From Ignavibacterium sp. (GTDB lineage Bacteria > Bacteroidota > Ignavibacteria > Ignavibacteriales > Ignavibacteriaceae): a DNA stretch of 64,000 bases. Below are positions 46,601 through 55,051 of the stretch, one piece after another. The stretch spans positions 558,001 to 622,000 of the forward strand of contig NZ_AP026678.1 in the NCBI RefSeq assembly GCF_025998815.1, written 5' to 3'. Each line of letters starts with the position of its first letter. Position 1 is the first letter of the stretch. A program made the position numbers and the translations under genes. The notes under the pieces were generated by a model, which saw nothing but the letters and a program-made list of their open reading frames with translations, searched no databases and was not told where the DNA came from.

Positions 46601-46797
46601 TCGTTTTTCATCACAATAAAATCGGGCTTGTTGCCGTGCTTTGCTTTTGGATCGTGGTCTATTCGTCTTACATTTATTTTTTCAAATACGCCTTGAAGAA
46701 GAATTTCGAAGTCAGTGCGATAACCCATTTCGGAAGTTTCCGGATGTGAAAACTTTTTTGAAATTGCAGTTGTATATTTTTCAAAAAGGTTTTTCAT
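43687..46797 (-). CDS. Single-chain restriction-modification enzyme (type IIG/ISP-like, N6-adenine methylase)
   Basis: A 1036-residue protein. An N-terminal PD-(D/E)XK-type nuclease domain is visible (KPDFIVM then YIEAKAIGES, about residues 55-80). The gamma-class adenine methylase core follows: motif I DPAVGTGTF near 388 and motif IV NPPY near 509. The C-terminal part (about 650-1030) resembles the specificity region of type ISP enzymes, but no helicase domain is present, so a type IIG layout fits best. Two mobile palindromic repeats are translated in frame at about residues 296-315 and 929-957. No separate restriction, specificity or immunity gene is adjacent. Gene is isolated between two intergenic regions. 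Confidence 0.87.
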   Translation of the reverse strand: MKNLFEKYTTAISKKFSHPETSEMGYRTDFEILLQGVFEKINVRRIDHDPKAKHGNKPDFIVMKNDIPILYIEAKAIGESLDKIEKSKQMERYFGYANLVLTDYVEFRFYRNGMKYQEPIKIAEYDLDKRTLTPLPDNFEFAAKTLIDFTQSHKEPIKSGEHLAKIMGGKAQRIRDNIREVLAKKDEKKPEILNVYNTIKKLLVHDLSEEDFADMYAQTLVYGLFVARYYDNSPENFSRQEARDLVPASNPFLRHFFDHIVGPDFDKRLEYIVNELCEVFAHADVQQLMKQYFGNGHAEFISASSDETLKRVQGDNVGPDPVIHFYEDFLKEYDAELRKKMGAYYTPLPVVRFIVRSVDYLLQKEFNLPSGLADTSKLENGVHRVQILDPAVGTGTFLSAVIREIYLKLKNNGQIGRWTAYVHNDLLPRLHGFELMMAPYTIAHLKLSMAFKATGFKYFNRRLGIYLTNSLEESEKQEGLFAGFGFAESIAEESKEAAKIKNETPIMVVIGNPPYSVSSSNKGKWITELIKDYKKDLNERNIQPLSDDYIKFIRYAEHFIEKNKTGIVAMITNNSFLDGIIHRQMRKHLLETFDEIYILDLHGSTKKKETAPDGSKDENVFDIQQGVAISVMIRKSDKKENLGTVKFAEVYGLRENKFYFLDENTLNTINWKKIEFSEPNYFYTNKSFGNNYKYELEEYNNGINLRILFPKNSMGIATGNDCQLVSISKEIISKKYSSSFKFYYRPFDIRYTIFDHKILQRARFDLMKNYLLGKNLGLNIVRQSKGKGIEVLVSDNLTNRDFITNHTYNFPLYLFSKDGTKIPNLKKEIVDEIEKTVGKVTPEDILDYIYAVLHSPSYREKYKEFLKIDFPRVPYPKDKESFKKLVKLGTELRSLHLLESPKVNRFITTYPVGGDNKVEKVRFETEQDVISTEGRNLSTKHTKDFSVSAHGGSFEMTINPDSKTGKVYINKEQYFGNVPEIAWNFYIGGYQPAQKWLKDRKGRTLTNSDIEHYQKIIVALVETDRIMKEIDKLANW
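43928..44013. repeat. Mobile palindromic repeat inside the restriction-modification gene (C-terminal copy)
   Basis: An imperfect 86-bp palindrome: GTCATTTCGA at the left end pairs with TCGAAATGAC at the right end. It has a multiple of three effect on the frame and is translated on the minus strand as residues that begin DVISTEGRNLS and continue to SAHGGSFEM. This resembles dispersed palindromic repeats that appear in other genomes both between and inside genes. Confidence 0.75.
45853..45912. repeat. Mobile palindromic repeat inside the restriction-modification gene (central copy)
   Basis: A 60-bp element: GTCACCCTGAACTCGTTTCAGGGT at the left with inner inverted pairs CCCTGAA/TTCAGGG and GCTGAAATAAATTCAGC at the right. 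It is translated on the minus strand as GHAEFISASSDETLKRVQGD-like residues, a peptide I recognise as the product of a widely dispersed repeat. It lies between the nuclease/helical part and the methylase core, so it may be tolerated as a loop. Confidence 0.78.
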
Positions 46798-47155
46798 TGT
46801 TTCAAATAAGAAGGAATATTTTATAATTATAAATTTCTTTGAACAAAAAATAGGATTTTATAAATAAAGGATAAAATGTTTCGACTTATAAATCTATTTG
46901 CATATCACCTTCAACGGCTTTAAAGCGGCTTTGTAACGGATTTAAAACGGAAATTAGTCGAATCGAAAAAAAATATTTTTTACGGAATGGCAAAATGCAT
47001 TTTCTCGGGAGTAATATTAATTGAGAACACATTCTCTCCGTGATTTCTCTGTGGTTCTCCGTGTAATAATTGTCCCGGATTCTTAAGCAAGGGGTTTAAC
47101 TTCGGTTCAAATTATTTTTTATATAATTTTCAACAAACAATTTTCAGGAGTTTTT
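46798..47155. other. Divergent intergenic region
   Basis: This 358-bp AT-rich region separates the restriction-modification gene from the papain-family gene, so it must hold both promoters. At about 46908-46955 there is a self-similar phrase built on AACGGCTTTAAAGCGGCTTT. At 47030-47070 there is a CTCCGTGATTTCTCTGTGG phrase of dispersed-repeat type. AGGAG precedes the 47156 start. No open frame or RNA gene is seen. Confidence 0.5.
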
Positions 47156-48373
47156 ATGCTGAAGCAATTATTTATTCTTTTACTGGTCTTTTCATTTATC
47201 GCTTTTCCGCAAGTAAAGGATAAAGCCGTATTTACCGAATCAAAACCCGGTTTCTATCAGGAGATGATGAAAGAGATTGAAGCTTTCAATCAAAAAGAAA
47301 AGCAAAAAAGAAAATCATTCAAACTGGATTTCAGTTCTTATAAAAATCTTCCTAAATCACTTGATGAATTCAAATATTATTGGTTTAATGAACCTATTTC
47401 ACAAGGTCAGACCGGAACCTGCTGGTCTTTTTCTACAACTTCTTTTTATGAATCTGAGGTTTATCGTCTTCACAATAAAAAAGTAAAATTATCCGAAATG
47501 TTTACTGCTTACTGGGAGTATGTTGAGAAAGCTAAAAGATATATTCGGGAACGCGGTGATTCGTTTTTCGGTGAAGGCAGTGAAGCAAATGCTGTAACTA
47601 GAATTTATAAAACTTATGGAGCTGTTCCTGAAGAGGTTTACAACGGATTACTTCCCGGTCAGAAACATCACGATCATCGTGCAATGTTCAATGAAATGGA
47701 AAATTATTTAAAGAGCTGCAAACAAAATAATATGTGGAATGAAGAAGAAGCAGTTGAAAATATTCAGGCAATATTGAATCATTATATGGGTGAACCTCCT
47801 GCAACTTTTACTTATGAAGGGAAAACATATAATCCAAAATCTTTTCTGAAAGATTATCTGAAACTAAATATGGATGATTATGTTGATATTCTTTCCTATA
47901 TGCAACAACCATACTGGCAACAGGTTGAGTACGAAGTTCCAGATAACTGGTGGCACAATAAAGATTATTACAATGTTCCATTAGATGATTTTATGAATGC
48001 AATTAAATCGGCAATCAAAAATGGATTTACAATTGCAATTGGTGGTGATGTATCAGAGCCAGGTTATGATTCGTGGACAAAATGTGCTGTTGTTCCAACT
48101 TTCGATATTCCGGCTGAATACATTGACGAGAATGCAAGACAATTTCGTTTTTCAAATGAAACCACTACCGATGATCACGGAATTCATCTTGTCGGTTATA
48201 AAGAGCAGGATGGCAAGATGTGGTTTCTGATTAAAGATTCAGGTGCAGGTGCGAGAAATGTTGAGCCGGTTGGATACTATTTCTACCACGAGGATTATGT
48301 TAAACTAAAGATAATGGATTTTCTTGTTCATAAAGATGCAGTGAAAGATTTGCTTGCTAAGTTCAGCCACTAA
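47156..48373 (+). CDS. Exported C1 (papain/bleomycin hydrolase-like) peptidase
   Basis: A 405-residue protein with a signal peptide (about 1-18). The catalytic Cys is in GQTGTCWSFSTTS (about residue 90), preceded by the oxyanion Gln. The catalytic His is in DDHGIHLVGY (about 340). The third residue, normally Asn in NSWG, is Asp here (IKDSGAGA, about 362). This is the C1-like family found in Bacteroidota, related to aminopeptidase C. It is probably periplasmic or secreted. The Asn to Asp change could alter activity. GGAG precedes the ATG. Confidence 0.85.
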   Translation: MLKQLFILLLVFSFIAFPQVKDKAVFTESKPGFYQEMMKEIEAFNQKEKQKRKSFKLDFSSYKNLPKSLDEFKYYWFNEPISQGQTGTCWSFSTTSFYESEVYRLHNKKVKLSEMFTAYWEYVEKAKRYIRERGDSFFGEGSEANAVTRIYKTYGAVPEEVYNGLLPGQKHHDHRAMFNEMENYLKSCKQNNMWNEEEAVENIQAILNHYMGEPPATFTYEGKTYNPKSFLKDYLKLNMDDYVDILSYMQQPYWQQVEYEVPDNWWHNKDYYNVPLDDFMNAIKSAIKNGFTIAIGGDVSEPGYDSWTKCAVVPTFDIPAEYIDENARQFRFSNETTTDDHGIHLVGYKEQDGKMWFLIKDSGAGARNVEPVGYYFYHEDYVKLKIMDFLVHKDAVKDLLAKFSH

Positions 48374-48405
48374 TTACACGAATTTTCACGAACTAAAACT
48401 TCGTG

Positions 48406-49491
48406 TTAGTTAGTGATATTCGTGGCAAAATTATTTTCTTTTAGTATTTGATTTGCTCTTTGAGCGGATTCAGCGGAGTCAAAATATAATCTGAAATTGC
48501 CTCCGCTTCCCTCTCTTATTTTCAACAACTCAATGTCTTTGATATTAAGATTATGTTTTGCAAGCACAGAGGTTAATTTATTCAGAGTACCAGCTTTGTC
48601 TTCCAGGAAAACAGTTATATCAAACAATGGTTGAATAAATCCTTTATTGTTAAAAGGAATTTCATTTCTGTTTTTGTTTGCAAGTTCAAATTGCTCTTTC
48701 AGATAATCAAAATTATCGGAAGCCAAATTTTCTGAAATTGAATTTATTCGCTGAACAATGTTCTTGAGTGATGTTATAATGTTTTGCTTATTGGCTTTGA
48801 TAATTTCTTCCCACAACTTAAAATCGCTTGAAGCGATTCTTGTCATATCACGGAATCCGCTGCCAGCAAAATTTATAAAGTTGAAATTATTTTCAACCTT
48901 TGCAACTTCATTTACCAATGCTACAGAAAGTAACTGAGGTAAGTGAGAAACTTCAGCGGCAATTTTATCATGTAGAAATGCATCAATAAAAGTAAATCGG
49001 AGTCCGGTACACTTTAAAAAGTTTAACACATACTCAGTTATTTCATTATTATCATTATCGCATACAAAACAGACAGCATTTTCAAATAAAAGACTATCTG
49101 AAAAATCAAATCCGTTTTTTTCTTTACCAGCCATTGGATGCAAACCAATGTACTTTCCTTTACTTGAAATTCTTTTTGACGATTCGAAGAAAAGTGATTT
49201 GACACTGCAAACATCAACAATAATCTGATGCTTACTTAATTTTGGATATAATTCTTCAAATAAGGAAAGCGATTTAAAGACAGGTAATGAAAGAATAATT
49301 AAATCATCATCCAGTAATTCCAAATGATCATCAACTGATTCATCAATTACATTTTGTTGCTTTGCTTTTTCAAGAACTGATGGAAAGTCAAAAGCAGAAA
49401 TTTTTAATTCAGGATATTCGAGTCGTAATGATTTTGCAATTGAACCACCAATTAAACCAAGTCCGGCAATACCAATAGAGGATATTTTCAC
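48406..49491 (-). CDS. tyrA: Prephenate dehydrogenase with C-terminal ACT domain
   Basis: A 361-residue enzyme that converts prephenate to 4-hydroxyphenylpyruvate for tyrosine synthesis. The Rossmann motif [13 protein letters not shown] is at about residues 10-22. [13 protein letters not shown] and the [16 protein letters not shown] helix carry conserved catalytic His residues. The last 70 residues ([19 protein letters not shown]) form an ACT domain, likely the tyrosine-sensing site. It overlaps the upstream fusion gene by four bases, so the two are coupled. Confidence 0.94.
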   Translation of the reverse strand: MKISSIGIAGLGLIGGSIAKSLRLEYPELKISAFDFPSVLEKAKQQNVIDESVDDHLELLDDDLIILSLPVFKSLSLFEELYPKLSKHQIIVDVCSVKSLFFESSKRISSKGKYIGLHPMAGKEKNGFDFSDSLLFENAVCFVCDNDNNEITEYVLNFLKCTGLRFTFIDAFLHDKIAAEVSHLPQLLSVALVNEVAKVENNFNFINFAGSGFRDMTRIASSDFKLWEEIIKANKQNIITSLKNIVQRINSISENLASDNFDYLKEQFELANKNRNEIPFNNKGFIQPLFDITVFLEDKAGTLNKLTSVLAKHNLNIKDIELLKIREGSGGNFRLYFDSAESAQRANQILKENNFATNITN

Positions 49492-51494
49492 TGTGAAATT
49501 TCCTTCATCAGAATTCTGAATTGATCAAAATACAGGGATTGCATTCCATCACTCAGAGCTTTTTCCGGTTCAGGATGAATCTCAATCATTATTCCGTCTG
49601 CACCGACCGCTTTTGCAGCTTTTGCAAGCGGAAGAACTTTATTCCTTTCTCCAACTGCGTGTGAAGGATCCACAACAACCGGAAGATGAGTTAGTTCTTT
49701 CAAAACAGGAATTGCACTTAAATCAAGTGTGTTTCTTGTTGCAGTTTCAAAAGTTCTTATTCCTCTTTCACAAAGGATTACCTGTCTGTTTCCTTTTGCG
49801 AGAATATACTCTGCGGCATTAAGCAGTTCATCAATACTAGCCATCATACCTCGTTTAAGTAAAACAGGACGAAATGATTTTCCCACCTCTGCAAGCAAAG
49901 GAAAATTTTGCATATTTCTTGCACCAATCTGAAGTATGTCTGATTTCTCAGCAACTTTTTCTACTTGCTCAGTTGACATTACTTCTGTGATAATTGGAAG
50001 GTCAAATTTTTCACCGGCATCTTTTAGCAAATCGAGAGCTTCAAATCCAAGTCCCTGAAAAGCATAAGGAGAAGTTCTTGGTTTGAAACATCCTCCGCGA
50101 AGAATATGAGCAAAAGATTCTTTAACTTCTTTTGCACAACTTAAGATTTGCTCTTGCGATTCAACGGAACAAGGTCCGGCGATTACAACAAAGTTTCCCC
50201 CACCGATAGTAATATCTTTCACTTTAATTATTGTGTCTTCACTTTTGTATTCACGACTTGCGAGCTTATAAGAAATTTTACCTTTCGTCTTTTTGGTTTC
50301 ATCTTTTTTAGGACTAACATATTCTGCTGTAAAAGTTTCAAACACAGGAATATCCTTGCTCTCAACTTTTGTTCGCTCAATTTCTTTTTCAGGATAACAG
50401 CCAAGCACTTTTAGAAAACGTGTATACTTACCAAGATCATCAATTAAATCCTGGATGCGCGGATTTTTAATATTCCCCTGGAAATCAACATAAAACATTT
50501 CCTCCCATGGATTTCCTAAAATCGGTCGTGATTGAAGTTTCGTCATATTCACACTGTAATCACGGAATACTGACAAAGCTTCTACAAGTGAGCCGGCTTT
50601 ATGTGCTGTTGCCATTATCAAAGAAACTTTAGCAGGAATCCTTTCATCAACCTGGATAGGATTTTTTGCACAGACCCAGAATCTTGTATAGTTGCCTTCC
50701 TGATTTGCAATTCCTTCTTTCAGAATTACCACATCAAATATTTCAGCAGTTTCTTTACTTGCAATTGCCGCAAAGTCTTTTCTTCCCTCTTCTTTTATTT
50801 TTTGTACTGACTTTGCGGTATCTTCAAAAAACTCAACTTCAACATTTGGTAATGATTTAAGAAACTCACTACACTGCCGCGCTGCCTGATAATGAGTAAA
50901 TATTTTTTTGATATTCTTCAATGAAGTTTCTGCATTGGCTAAGAGACAATGATTAACTTTAAAAATCTCTTCTCCTACAATTGAGAGATTACTTTTCAAC
51001 AAGGCATCATAAACCTCATTGATACTTCCTGATGTCGTATTCTCGATTGGCAGAAATGCATAATCGGCTTCATCATTTTCAACTGCATCAATTGCATCAT
51101 CAAACGATTTACTAAAAACGAAATGGAGATTTTTATCGTTGAAAAAATTATTCGCAGCCAGATAACTGTATGAACCTTCAATTCCCTGAATAGCGACTCG
51201 CAAAATATCAGCACCTGATTGATTTTCTTTAGCAATAAAATATTTTTTCTGAATATTCACTGAGTCTTCAATGATCTCACTGAATATTTTTGAGATGAAA
51301 TGTGTATCAAGCCCTTCAGCTTTTGCTAATTTTATTATATGCGACAGAACTTCTTTTTCCCTGTTGCGATCTCTTATCTCACTGCTTGATGAATCTTTAA
51401 TCTGAGCGATTTCTTTACTTAAATTTCTTCGTTCAGCCAGAAGTTTAATGATCTGTTCATCAATAAGATTTATTCTGTTTCTTTTTTCTTCCAT
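49488..51494 (-). CDS. Trifunctional chorismate mutase/prephenate dehydratase/DAHP synthase
   Basis: A 668-residue fusion of three aromatic-pathway activities. Residues 1-85 form an AroQ-class chorismate mutase ([17 protein letters not shown]). Residues about 93-275 form prephenate dehydratase, with [17 protein letters not shown] and the TRF motif NYTRFWV. An ACT domain follows (about 285-375, with LQSRP for the phenylalanine site). Residues about 415-668 form a type I-beta DAHP synthase ([41 protein letters not shown]). It thus links the entry and exit of the pathway. It overlaps tyrA by four bases. Confidence 0.93.
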   Translation of the reverse strand: MEEKRNRINLIDEQIIKLLAERRNLSKEIAQIKDSSSSEIRDRNREKEVLSHIIKLAKAEGLDTHFISKIFSEIIEDSVNIQKKYFIAKENQSGADILRVAIQGIEGSYSYLAANNFFNDKNLHFVFSKSFDDAIDAVENDEADYAFLPIENTTSGSINEVYDALLKSNLSIVGEEIFKVNHCLLANAETSLKNIKKIFTHYQAARQCSEFLKSLPNVEVEFFEDTAKSVQKIKEEGRKDFAAIASKETAEIFDVVILKEGIANQEGNYTRFWVCAKNPIQVDERIPAKVSLIMATAHKAGSLVEALSVFRDYSVNMTKLQSRPILGNPWEEMFYVDFQGNIKNPRIQDLIDDLGKYTRFLKVLGCYPEKEIERTKVESKDIPVFETFTAEYVSPKKDETKKTKGKISYKLASREYKSEDTIIKVKDITIGGGNFVVIAGPCSVESQEQILSCAKEVKESFAHILRGGCFKPRTSPYAFQGLGFEALDLLKDAGEKFDLPIITEVMSTEQVEKVAEKSDILQIGARNMQNFPLLAEVGKSFRPVLLKRGMMASIDELLNAAEYILAKGNRQVILCERGIRTFETATRNTLDLSAIPVLKELTHLPVVVDPSHAVGERNKVLPLAKAAKAVGADGIMIEIHPEPEKALSDGMQSLYFDQFRILMKEISQ

Positions 51495-51669
51495 TTAATC
51501 CTTACTTCTTTTTTGGTTGGCGAATATGTTATAAAAATATGTTGAAATCAAGCATTCTCAAATTCTAATATTATAAAGAACGAAATCCTGTTCGTTACGA
51601 TTAAAATATTTATTGCACATAATCATCATATCAGTTAATTTTAATTGACATAAAAATAAGAGGTGTGCA

Positions 51670-52875
51670 ATGGATACATTAAATCACCTTGATTACTATC
51701 GTCTTCCATGGAATCTCACCGATAATTCAATCTCCTGGCTGGAACCAACATCAAAATGTAATCTTTATTGCGAAGGTTGTTACAGAAAAAACGAGAAAGA
51801 TGGACATAAATCACTTGATGAAATTAAAAAGGATCTTGATGTGTTCACCTCTCTCAGAAAGTCTGATGGAATTTCCATTGCTGGTGGTGATCCATTAACT
51901 CATCCCGACATACTTGACATTGTTGCTGAAATAAGAAGAAGAGATCTCAAACCAATAATCAACACAAACGGATTAGCTTTAACAAAAGACTTGATAAAGA
52001 AATTGAAAAAAGCTGGAGTTTTTGGTTTTACATTTCATATTGACAGCAAACAAAATCGTCCGGGCTGGAAAGGAAAAAATGAAATTGAGCTGAATGAGTT
52101 GAGATATCATTATGCAAAGATGCTTGCAGAAGAAGGAAATATTTCCTGTGCATTCAACTCAACAGTTTATGATGATACAAAACATTTTATACCTGAAATG
52201 TTGAAATGGGCGCATAAGAATATTGACATAGTACAGGTAATGGTGTTTATACTTTATCGTGCTGTAAACAATAAAGATTTTGATTATTTCGTTGGAACAA
52301 AAAAAATTGATATGAATCAATTAGTTTATAATGAAGATCTTGATTCAAGAGCTGACTTAAAAGCTCCGGAGATTGTTGAGATTATCAGAAAAGAGTATCC
52401 TGATTTTGATCCTTGCGCATATCTAAATGGTTCTGAAAAACCTGATTCATTCAAATGGTTATTGACTGGAAGACTTGGTACAAAGCAGAAAATCTACGGC
52501 TATCTCGGTGCAAAATCTATTGAAGCGATTCAGATGTTTAATCATCTTTTATACGGAAGATATCTTGCTTACGCTTCTCCAAAAGACACACGCAGAGGGA
52601 AATCAATTTTGTTATTGAGTGCTTTTGATAAAAAATTAAGAAAAGTATTCAGGAGTTTTTATAAAAATCCTTTTAACTTGTTCAGAAAGCTTTACTATCA
52701 ATCAGTAATGATTATTCAACCTGTAGATTTTCTTCAGGATGGCAGACAAAATATGTGTGATGGTTGTCCTGATATTACCGTTTGGAATGGTCAACTTGTT
52801 TGGTCTTGCAGGATGGAAGAACAATTAAATTTCGGAATGAATGTAAAAGCTTATCCAAAAGGATTGATGAACTAA
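51670..52875 (+). CDS. Radical SAM protein with C-terminal cysteines
   Basis: A 401-residue radical SAM enzyme. The 4Fe-4S motif C-x3-C-x2-C is at residues 30-37 (TSKCNLYCEGCYRK). GGDPLTHPD and INTNGLAL are the glycine-rich SAM-binding and beta-strand blocks. A second cysteine group lies near the end (MCDGCPD and VWSCRME), which may bind an auxiliary cluster, SPASM-like. The substrate is unknown. No small peptide gene or partner lies nearby, so a role in peptide modification is not supported. It precedes the tRNA fragment array. Confidence 0.85.
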   Translation: MDTLNHLDYYRLPWNLTDNSISWLEPTSKCNLYCEGCYRKNEKDGHKSLDEIKKDLDVFTSLRKSDGISIAGGDPLTHPDILDIVAEIRRRDLKPIINTNGLALTKDLIKKLKKAGVFGFTFHIDSKQNRPGWKGKNEIELNELRYHYAKMLAEEGNISCAFNSTVYDDTKHFIPEMLKWAHKNIDIVQVMVFILYRAVNNKDFDYFVGTKKIDMNQLVYNEDLDSRADLKAPEIVEIIRKEYPDFDPCAYLNGSEKPDSFKWLLTGRLGTKQKIYGYLGAKSIEAIQMFNHLLYGRYLAYASPKDTRRGKSILLLSAFDKKLRKVFRSFYKNPFNLFRKLYYQSVMIIQPVDFLQDGRQNMCDGCPDITVWNGQLVWSCRMEEQLNFGMNVKAYPKGLMN

Positions 52876-53033
52876 AATTCATATTTTGGACAGGAATCTG
52901 ATCTCAGCATTTAATTATTTGCAGGGAACGAACTCCTATTCGTTCCTTGTGCATTTTTCATATCTTTTAATTCGTTTAATATCTTACCCAATACATTTAT
53001 ATTTGCATTGAAATTTTATCATAAATTTTTTTT

Positions 53034-53247
53034 GCACCCGTAGCTCAATCCGTCTTTTCTCTGGATGAAAAAATCCGGACAAGTTGGATAGAGCTTTGAC
53101 TCAATTAAAATTATTGTGAATAATTTTTGAATTATTTTTTGCGCCCGTAGCTCAATCCGTCTTTTTTCTGGATGAAAAAATCCGGACAAGTTGGATAGAG
53201 CTTTGAATCGATTAAAATTACTGTAATTAATTTATGAATTATTTTTT
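53034..53247 (+). repeat. Two 107-bp tandem copies of a tRNA-Arg 5' fragment with a D-loop insertion
   Basis: Copies begin at 53034 and 53141, and the third unit (a longer tRNA) begins at 53248: period exactly 107 bp. Each copy holds the tRNA start (G-C-A/G-CCCGTAGCTCAAT), a 35-bp insert with the hairpin core GGAT-GAAAAA-ATCC, then the D-arm end TGGATAGAGC, after which tRNA homology ends and about 40 AT-rich bases follow. They cannot make tRNA. The preceding 52876-53033 holds no other feature I recognise. Confidence 0.85.
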
Positions 53248-53307
53248 GCGCCCGTAGCTCAATTGGATAGAGCACCTGACTTCGGATCAGGCGGTTTGGG
53301 GTTCGAG
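53248..53307 (+). pseudogene. tRNA-Arg (anticodon TCG) truncated in the T-loop; probable prophage attachment point
   Basis: The 5' acceptor strand GCGCCCG, D-arm and anticodon arm (CCTGA-CTTCGGA-TCAGG, anticodon TCG) are intact. Homology stops after GGTTCGAG in the T-loop. The expected 3' acceptor strand CGGGCGC is missing. The next bases form a small inverted repeat (ATACC/GGTAT, 53308-53324). Phage genes follow, so this is probably the left junction of the prophage. Confidence 0.75.
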
Positions 53308-53360
53308 ATACCAGTATACGGTATTACTTGCATATTTCTATCACTGAAGCACATAGACAA

Positions 53361-53386
53361 AAAAAACCGCTTTTCAGCGGTTTTTT
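53361..53386. terminator. Bidirectional terminator at the prophage left end
   Basis: AAAAAACCGCT (53361-53371) pairs with AGCGGTTTTTT (53376-53386) around TTTC. T tracts flank both ends, so it can stop transcription from the tRNA side and from the phage side. Confidence 0.85.
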
Positions 53387-53477
53387 CAAGGTTTTTATAT
53401 AGAATTCCTCTGTTGTTTGTCTCTCCTTTTTCTTAAATATTCTAAAAAAAGGCAACCTATATTTTTCCTATATAAAA

Positions 53478-53508
53478 AAAATTGACTCCGTTTTGCGGAG
53501 TCAATTTT
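53478..53508 (-). terminator. Terminator of the phage leftward operon
   Basis: AAAATTGACTCCG (53478-53490) pairs with CGGAGTCAATTTT (53496-53508) around TTTTG, a 13-bp stem. On the minus strand a long T run follows. It lies 26 bp beyond the stop of the last leftward gene. Confidence 0.88.
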
Positions 53509-53533
53509 ACTCACTTTGCCTTCAAATTATGTT

Positions 53534-54061
53534 TTAGAATATCTCTATTGAATACCCTATTCCGAGGTAAATACCGGGACTAATCTGTTCCTGATTTGCT
53601 ACAAGTCCGAAGCCTGCCTGCAAATACAATAACCCCCTATCTTTAGTTTCAGTTACAGTTATAGTCTGTGTTTCTTTGATTGTGTTTGTTATTATTTTAT
53701 TCTTTAATTCAGCAAGGATGCGAAATTTATTTTGCGCATAGGAGTATTCAACTGCTATGTGTGATGAATCTTCCAGCGTTGTGTCTCCTTTGGCGACTAT
53801 GTCTCCTATGAGCGTTGTGTCTGTCTCAGATGAGTCCTTTATTAATTTTCTGATTATATAAATTGTATCAACGCGCGCGGTGATTTGTTTCAAATCAACC
53901 GCTTCTGTAGTCTTAGTTGTATCGGAATTTATTATTTCCCTTGTGGTGCTTACAATCTGCTGGTCTTTATGCCCGCGAGATATGTTTAAACCTGAAATCA
54001 GACCAGCTATGTATGCAACTAACAGATATAATAATATTGTTTTCATAAATTCAGATTTCAT
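53534..54061 (-). CDS. Phage membrane-anchored protein, unknown
   Basis: From the ATG at 54061 the product is 175 residues. The N-terminal segment (LLYLLVAYIAGLISGL, about 8-25) is a membrane anchor. The rest is Thr- and Lys-rich and partly coiled-coil-like, ending in a hydrophobic, beta-rich tail (LLYLQAGFGLV to YLGIGYSIEIF). A GGGGGG run lies 8-14 bases before this ATG. A longer start at 54094 would enter the upstream gene by 44 bases. It is the last gene of the leftward operon. A role in lysis (spanin-like) is possible but not shown. Confidence 0.55.
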   Translation of the reverse strand: MKSEFMKTILLYLLVAYIAGLISGLNISRGHKDQQIVSTTREIINSDTTKTTEAVDLKQITARVDTIYIIRKLIKDSSETDTTLIGDIVAKGDTTLEDSSHIAVEYSYAQNKFRILAELKNKIITNTIKETQTITVTETKDRGLLYLQAGFGLVANQEQISPGIYLGIGYSIEIF

Positions 54062-54491
54062 ATGATTCGCCCCCCTGGAAAATTTTGTTGTCAAGTATTT
54101 TTGATCCTTTTTTTCTGATTGATTTTATTTGCTTAAATACAGTCTGTTTTGTTATTCCAATTGCCTCGGCTATTTCGCTTATCCGCATACGCTCGACCAG
54201 GTAAAAGAAAAGTATATTTATTTGCTTTTCGGTCAGCTTCTCAAGAAGCTGGTTGGTTCGCTTGTAGAGATAATTGATTTCTGCTCTGTCTTCTTCATCG
54301 AGATAATTATTTATTGTTATTTCAAGGTTTGTTGTTTTGTGTGTAGTAAAATCTTTTATCGCCGCGATGATTATTTCAAGTCTGAATTGCGCTCGTTTGC
54401 TTTCGTACGCACGTGTTTCTAATTCCTGTTGACGTTCAAGTAACCATATACTGTCATACTGAAAGTCATCGAGATAGTATGTATTTTTCAT
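54051..54491 (-). CDS. Phage sigma-70 region 4-like protein
   Basis: A 146-residue protein. The C-terminal half contains a helix-turn-helix of sigma region 4 type (LTEKQINILFFYLVERMRIS, then EIAEAIGITKQTVFKQIKSI). The N-terminal half is helical and charged and lacks a region 2 that I recognise, so it is probably not a full sigma factor. In phages such proteins often switch on late genes or act in packaging. It overlaps the neighbour upstream by four bases and the downstream membrane protein by 11 bases. Confidence 0.7.
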   Translation of the reverse strand: MKNTYYLDDFQYDSIWLLERQQELETRAYESKRAQFRLEIIIAAIKDFTTHKTTNLEITINNYLDEEDRAEINYLYKRTNQLLEKLTEKQINILFFYLVERMRISEIAEAIGITKQTVFKQIKSIRKKGSKILDNKIFQGGESYEI

Positions 54492-54976
54492 AAATAGTAC
54501 TCCTCGGCTTCCTGATAAATAAATTCTGGTGTATCAAAGGATTCGCAGATGCTTATAGGTATGCGAGTGACTAATTTATTAATCTTTTCATGATCCTGGT
54601 TATTTTTTCTTTGAAGTTCATACGTTAGTCTAAAGTTAATATTTACGTTTCCGTTACCGTCGATAAGCTCAATCCAGTATATTTTACTGTCATCAATAAA
54701 GTAGTGAAGCAAATAAGCCGAGCAACCGATTTCCGCTGCTTTACTTAAGACAGTTGTTATTTTTTTGAAATCCGTAAGCAGGTGATTGTACTTCGTTGAT
54801 GGAAACGGTCTGGATTTTGACTCAATAATTGCTAATATCTTTCCGTCTCTATTCAAAATCCTTGCATCATAGGGACAGTATTGATCGTAGTTGTCGGTTA
54901 TATCTATTGAGCAGTGTTGGAAGTATCTGTCTTTAAATAGATTTAAAGCCTGTTTATTCTGTTGTGAATAATCCAT
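54488..54976 (-). CDS. PD-(D/E)XK nuclease-like phage protein
   Basis: A 162-residue protein. The block CPYDARILN then ILAIIESKSRPFPS matches a PD-(D/E)XK core (Asp, then Glu-x-Lys about 18 residues later). The remainder is alpha/beta (SAYLLHYFIDDSKIYWIELI). It could be a replication or recombination nuclease of the phage, or a nuclease-derived binding protein. It overlaps the sigma-like gene by four bases. The 202-bp gap upstream contains three 16-bp repeats. Confidence 0.6.
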   Translation of the reverse strand: MDYSQQNKQALNLFKDRYFQHCSIDITDNYDQYCPYDARILNRDGKILAIIESKSRPFPSTKYNHLLTDFKKITTVLSKAAEIGCSAYLLHYFIDDSKIYWIELIDGNGNVNINFRLTYELQRKNNQDHEKINKLVTRIPISICESFDTPEFIYQEAEEYYL

Positions 54977-55051
54977 AGGTCTCTCCTGTTGAGTTGGTGA
55001 AATTTGAGTTGGTGGTGATTTGTGGATCTACGACCCAGTCGGATAAGTTTT

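Noticed and set aside
53034..53307. CRISPR-like array
   Set aside because: The units are tandem tRNA fragments, and the parts between them are themselves repeated, so there are no unique spacers. No cas genes are nearby.
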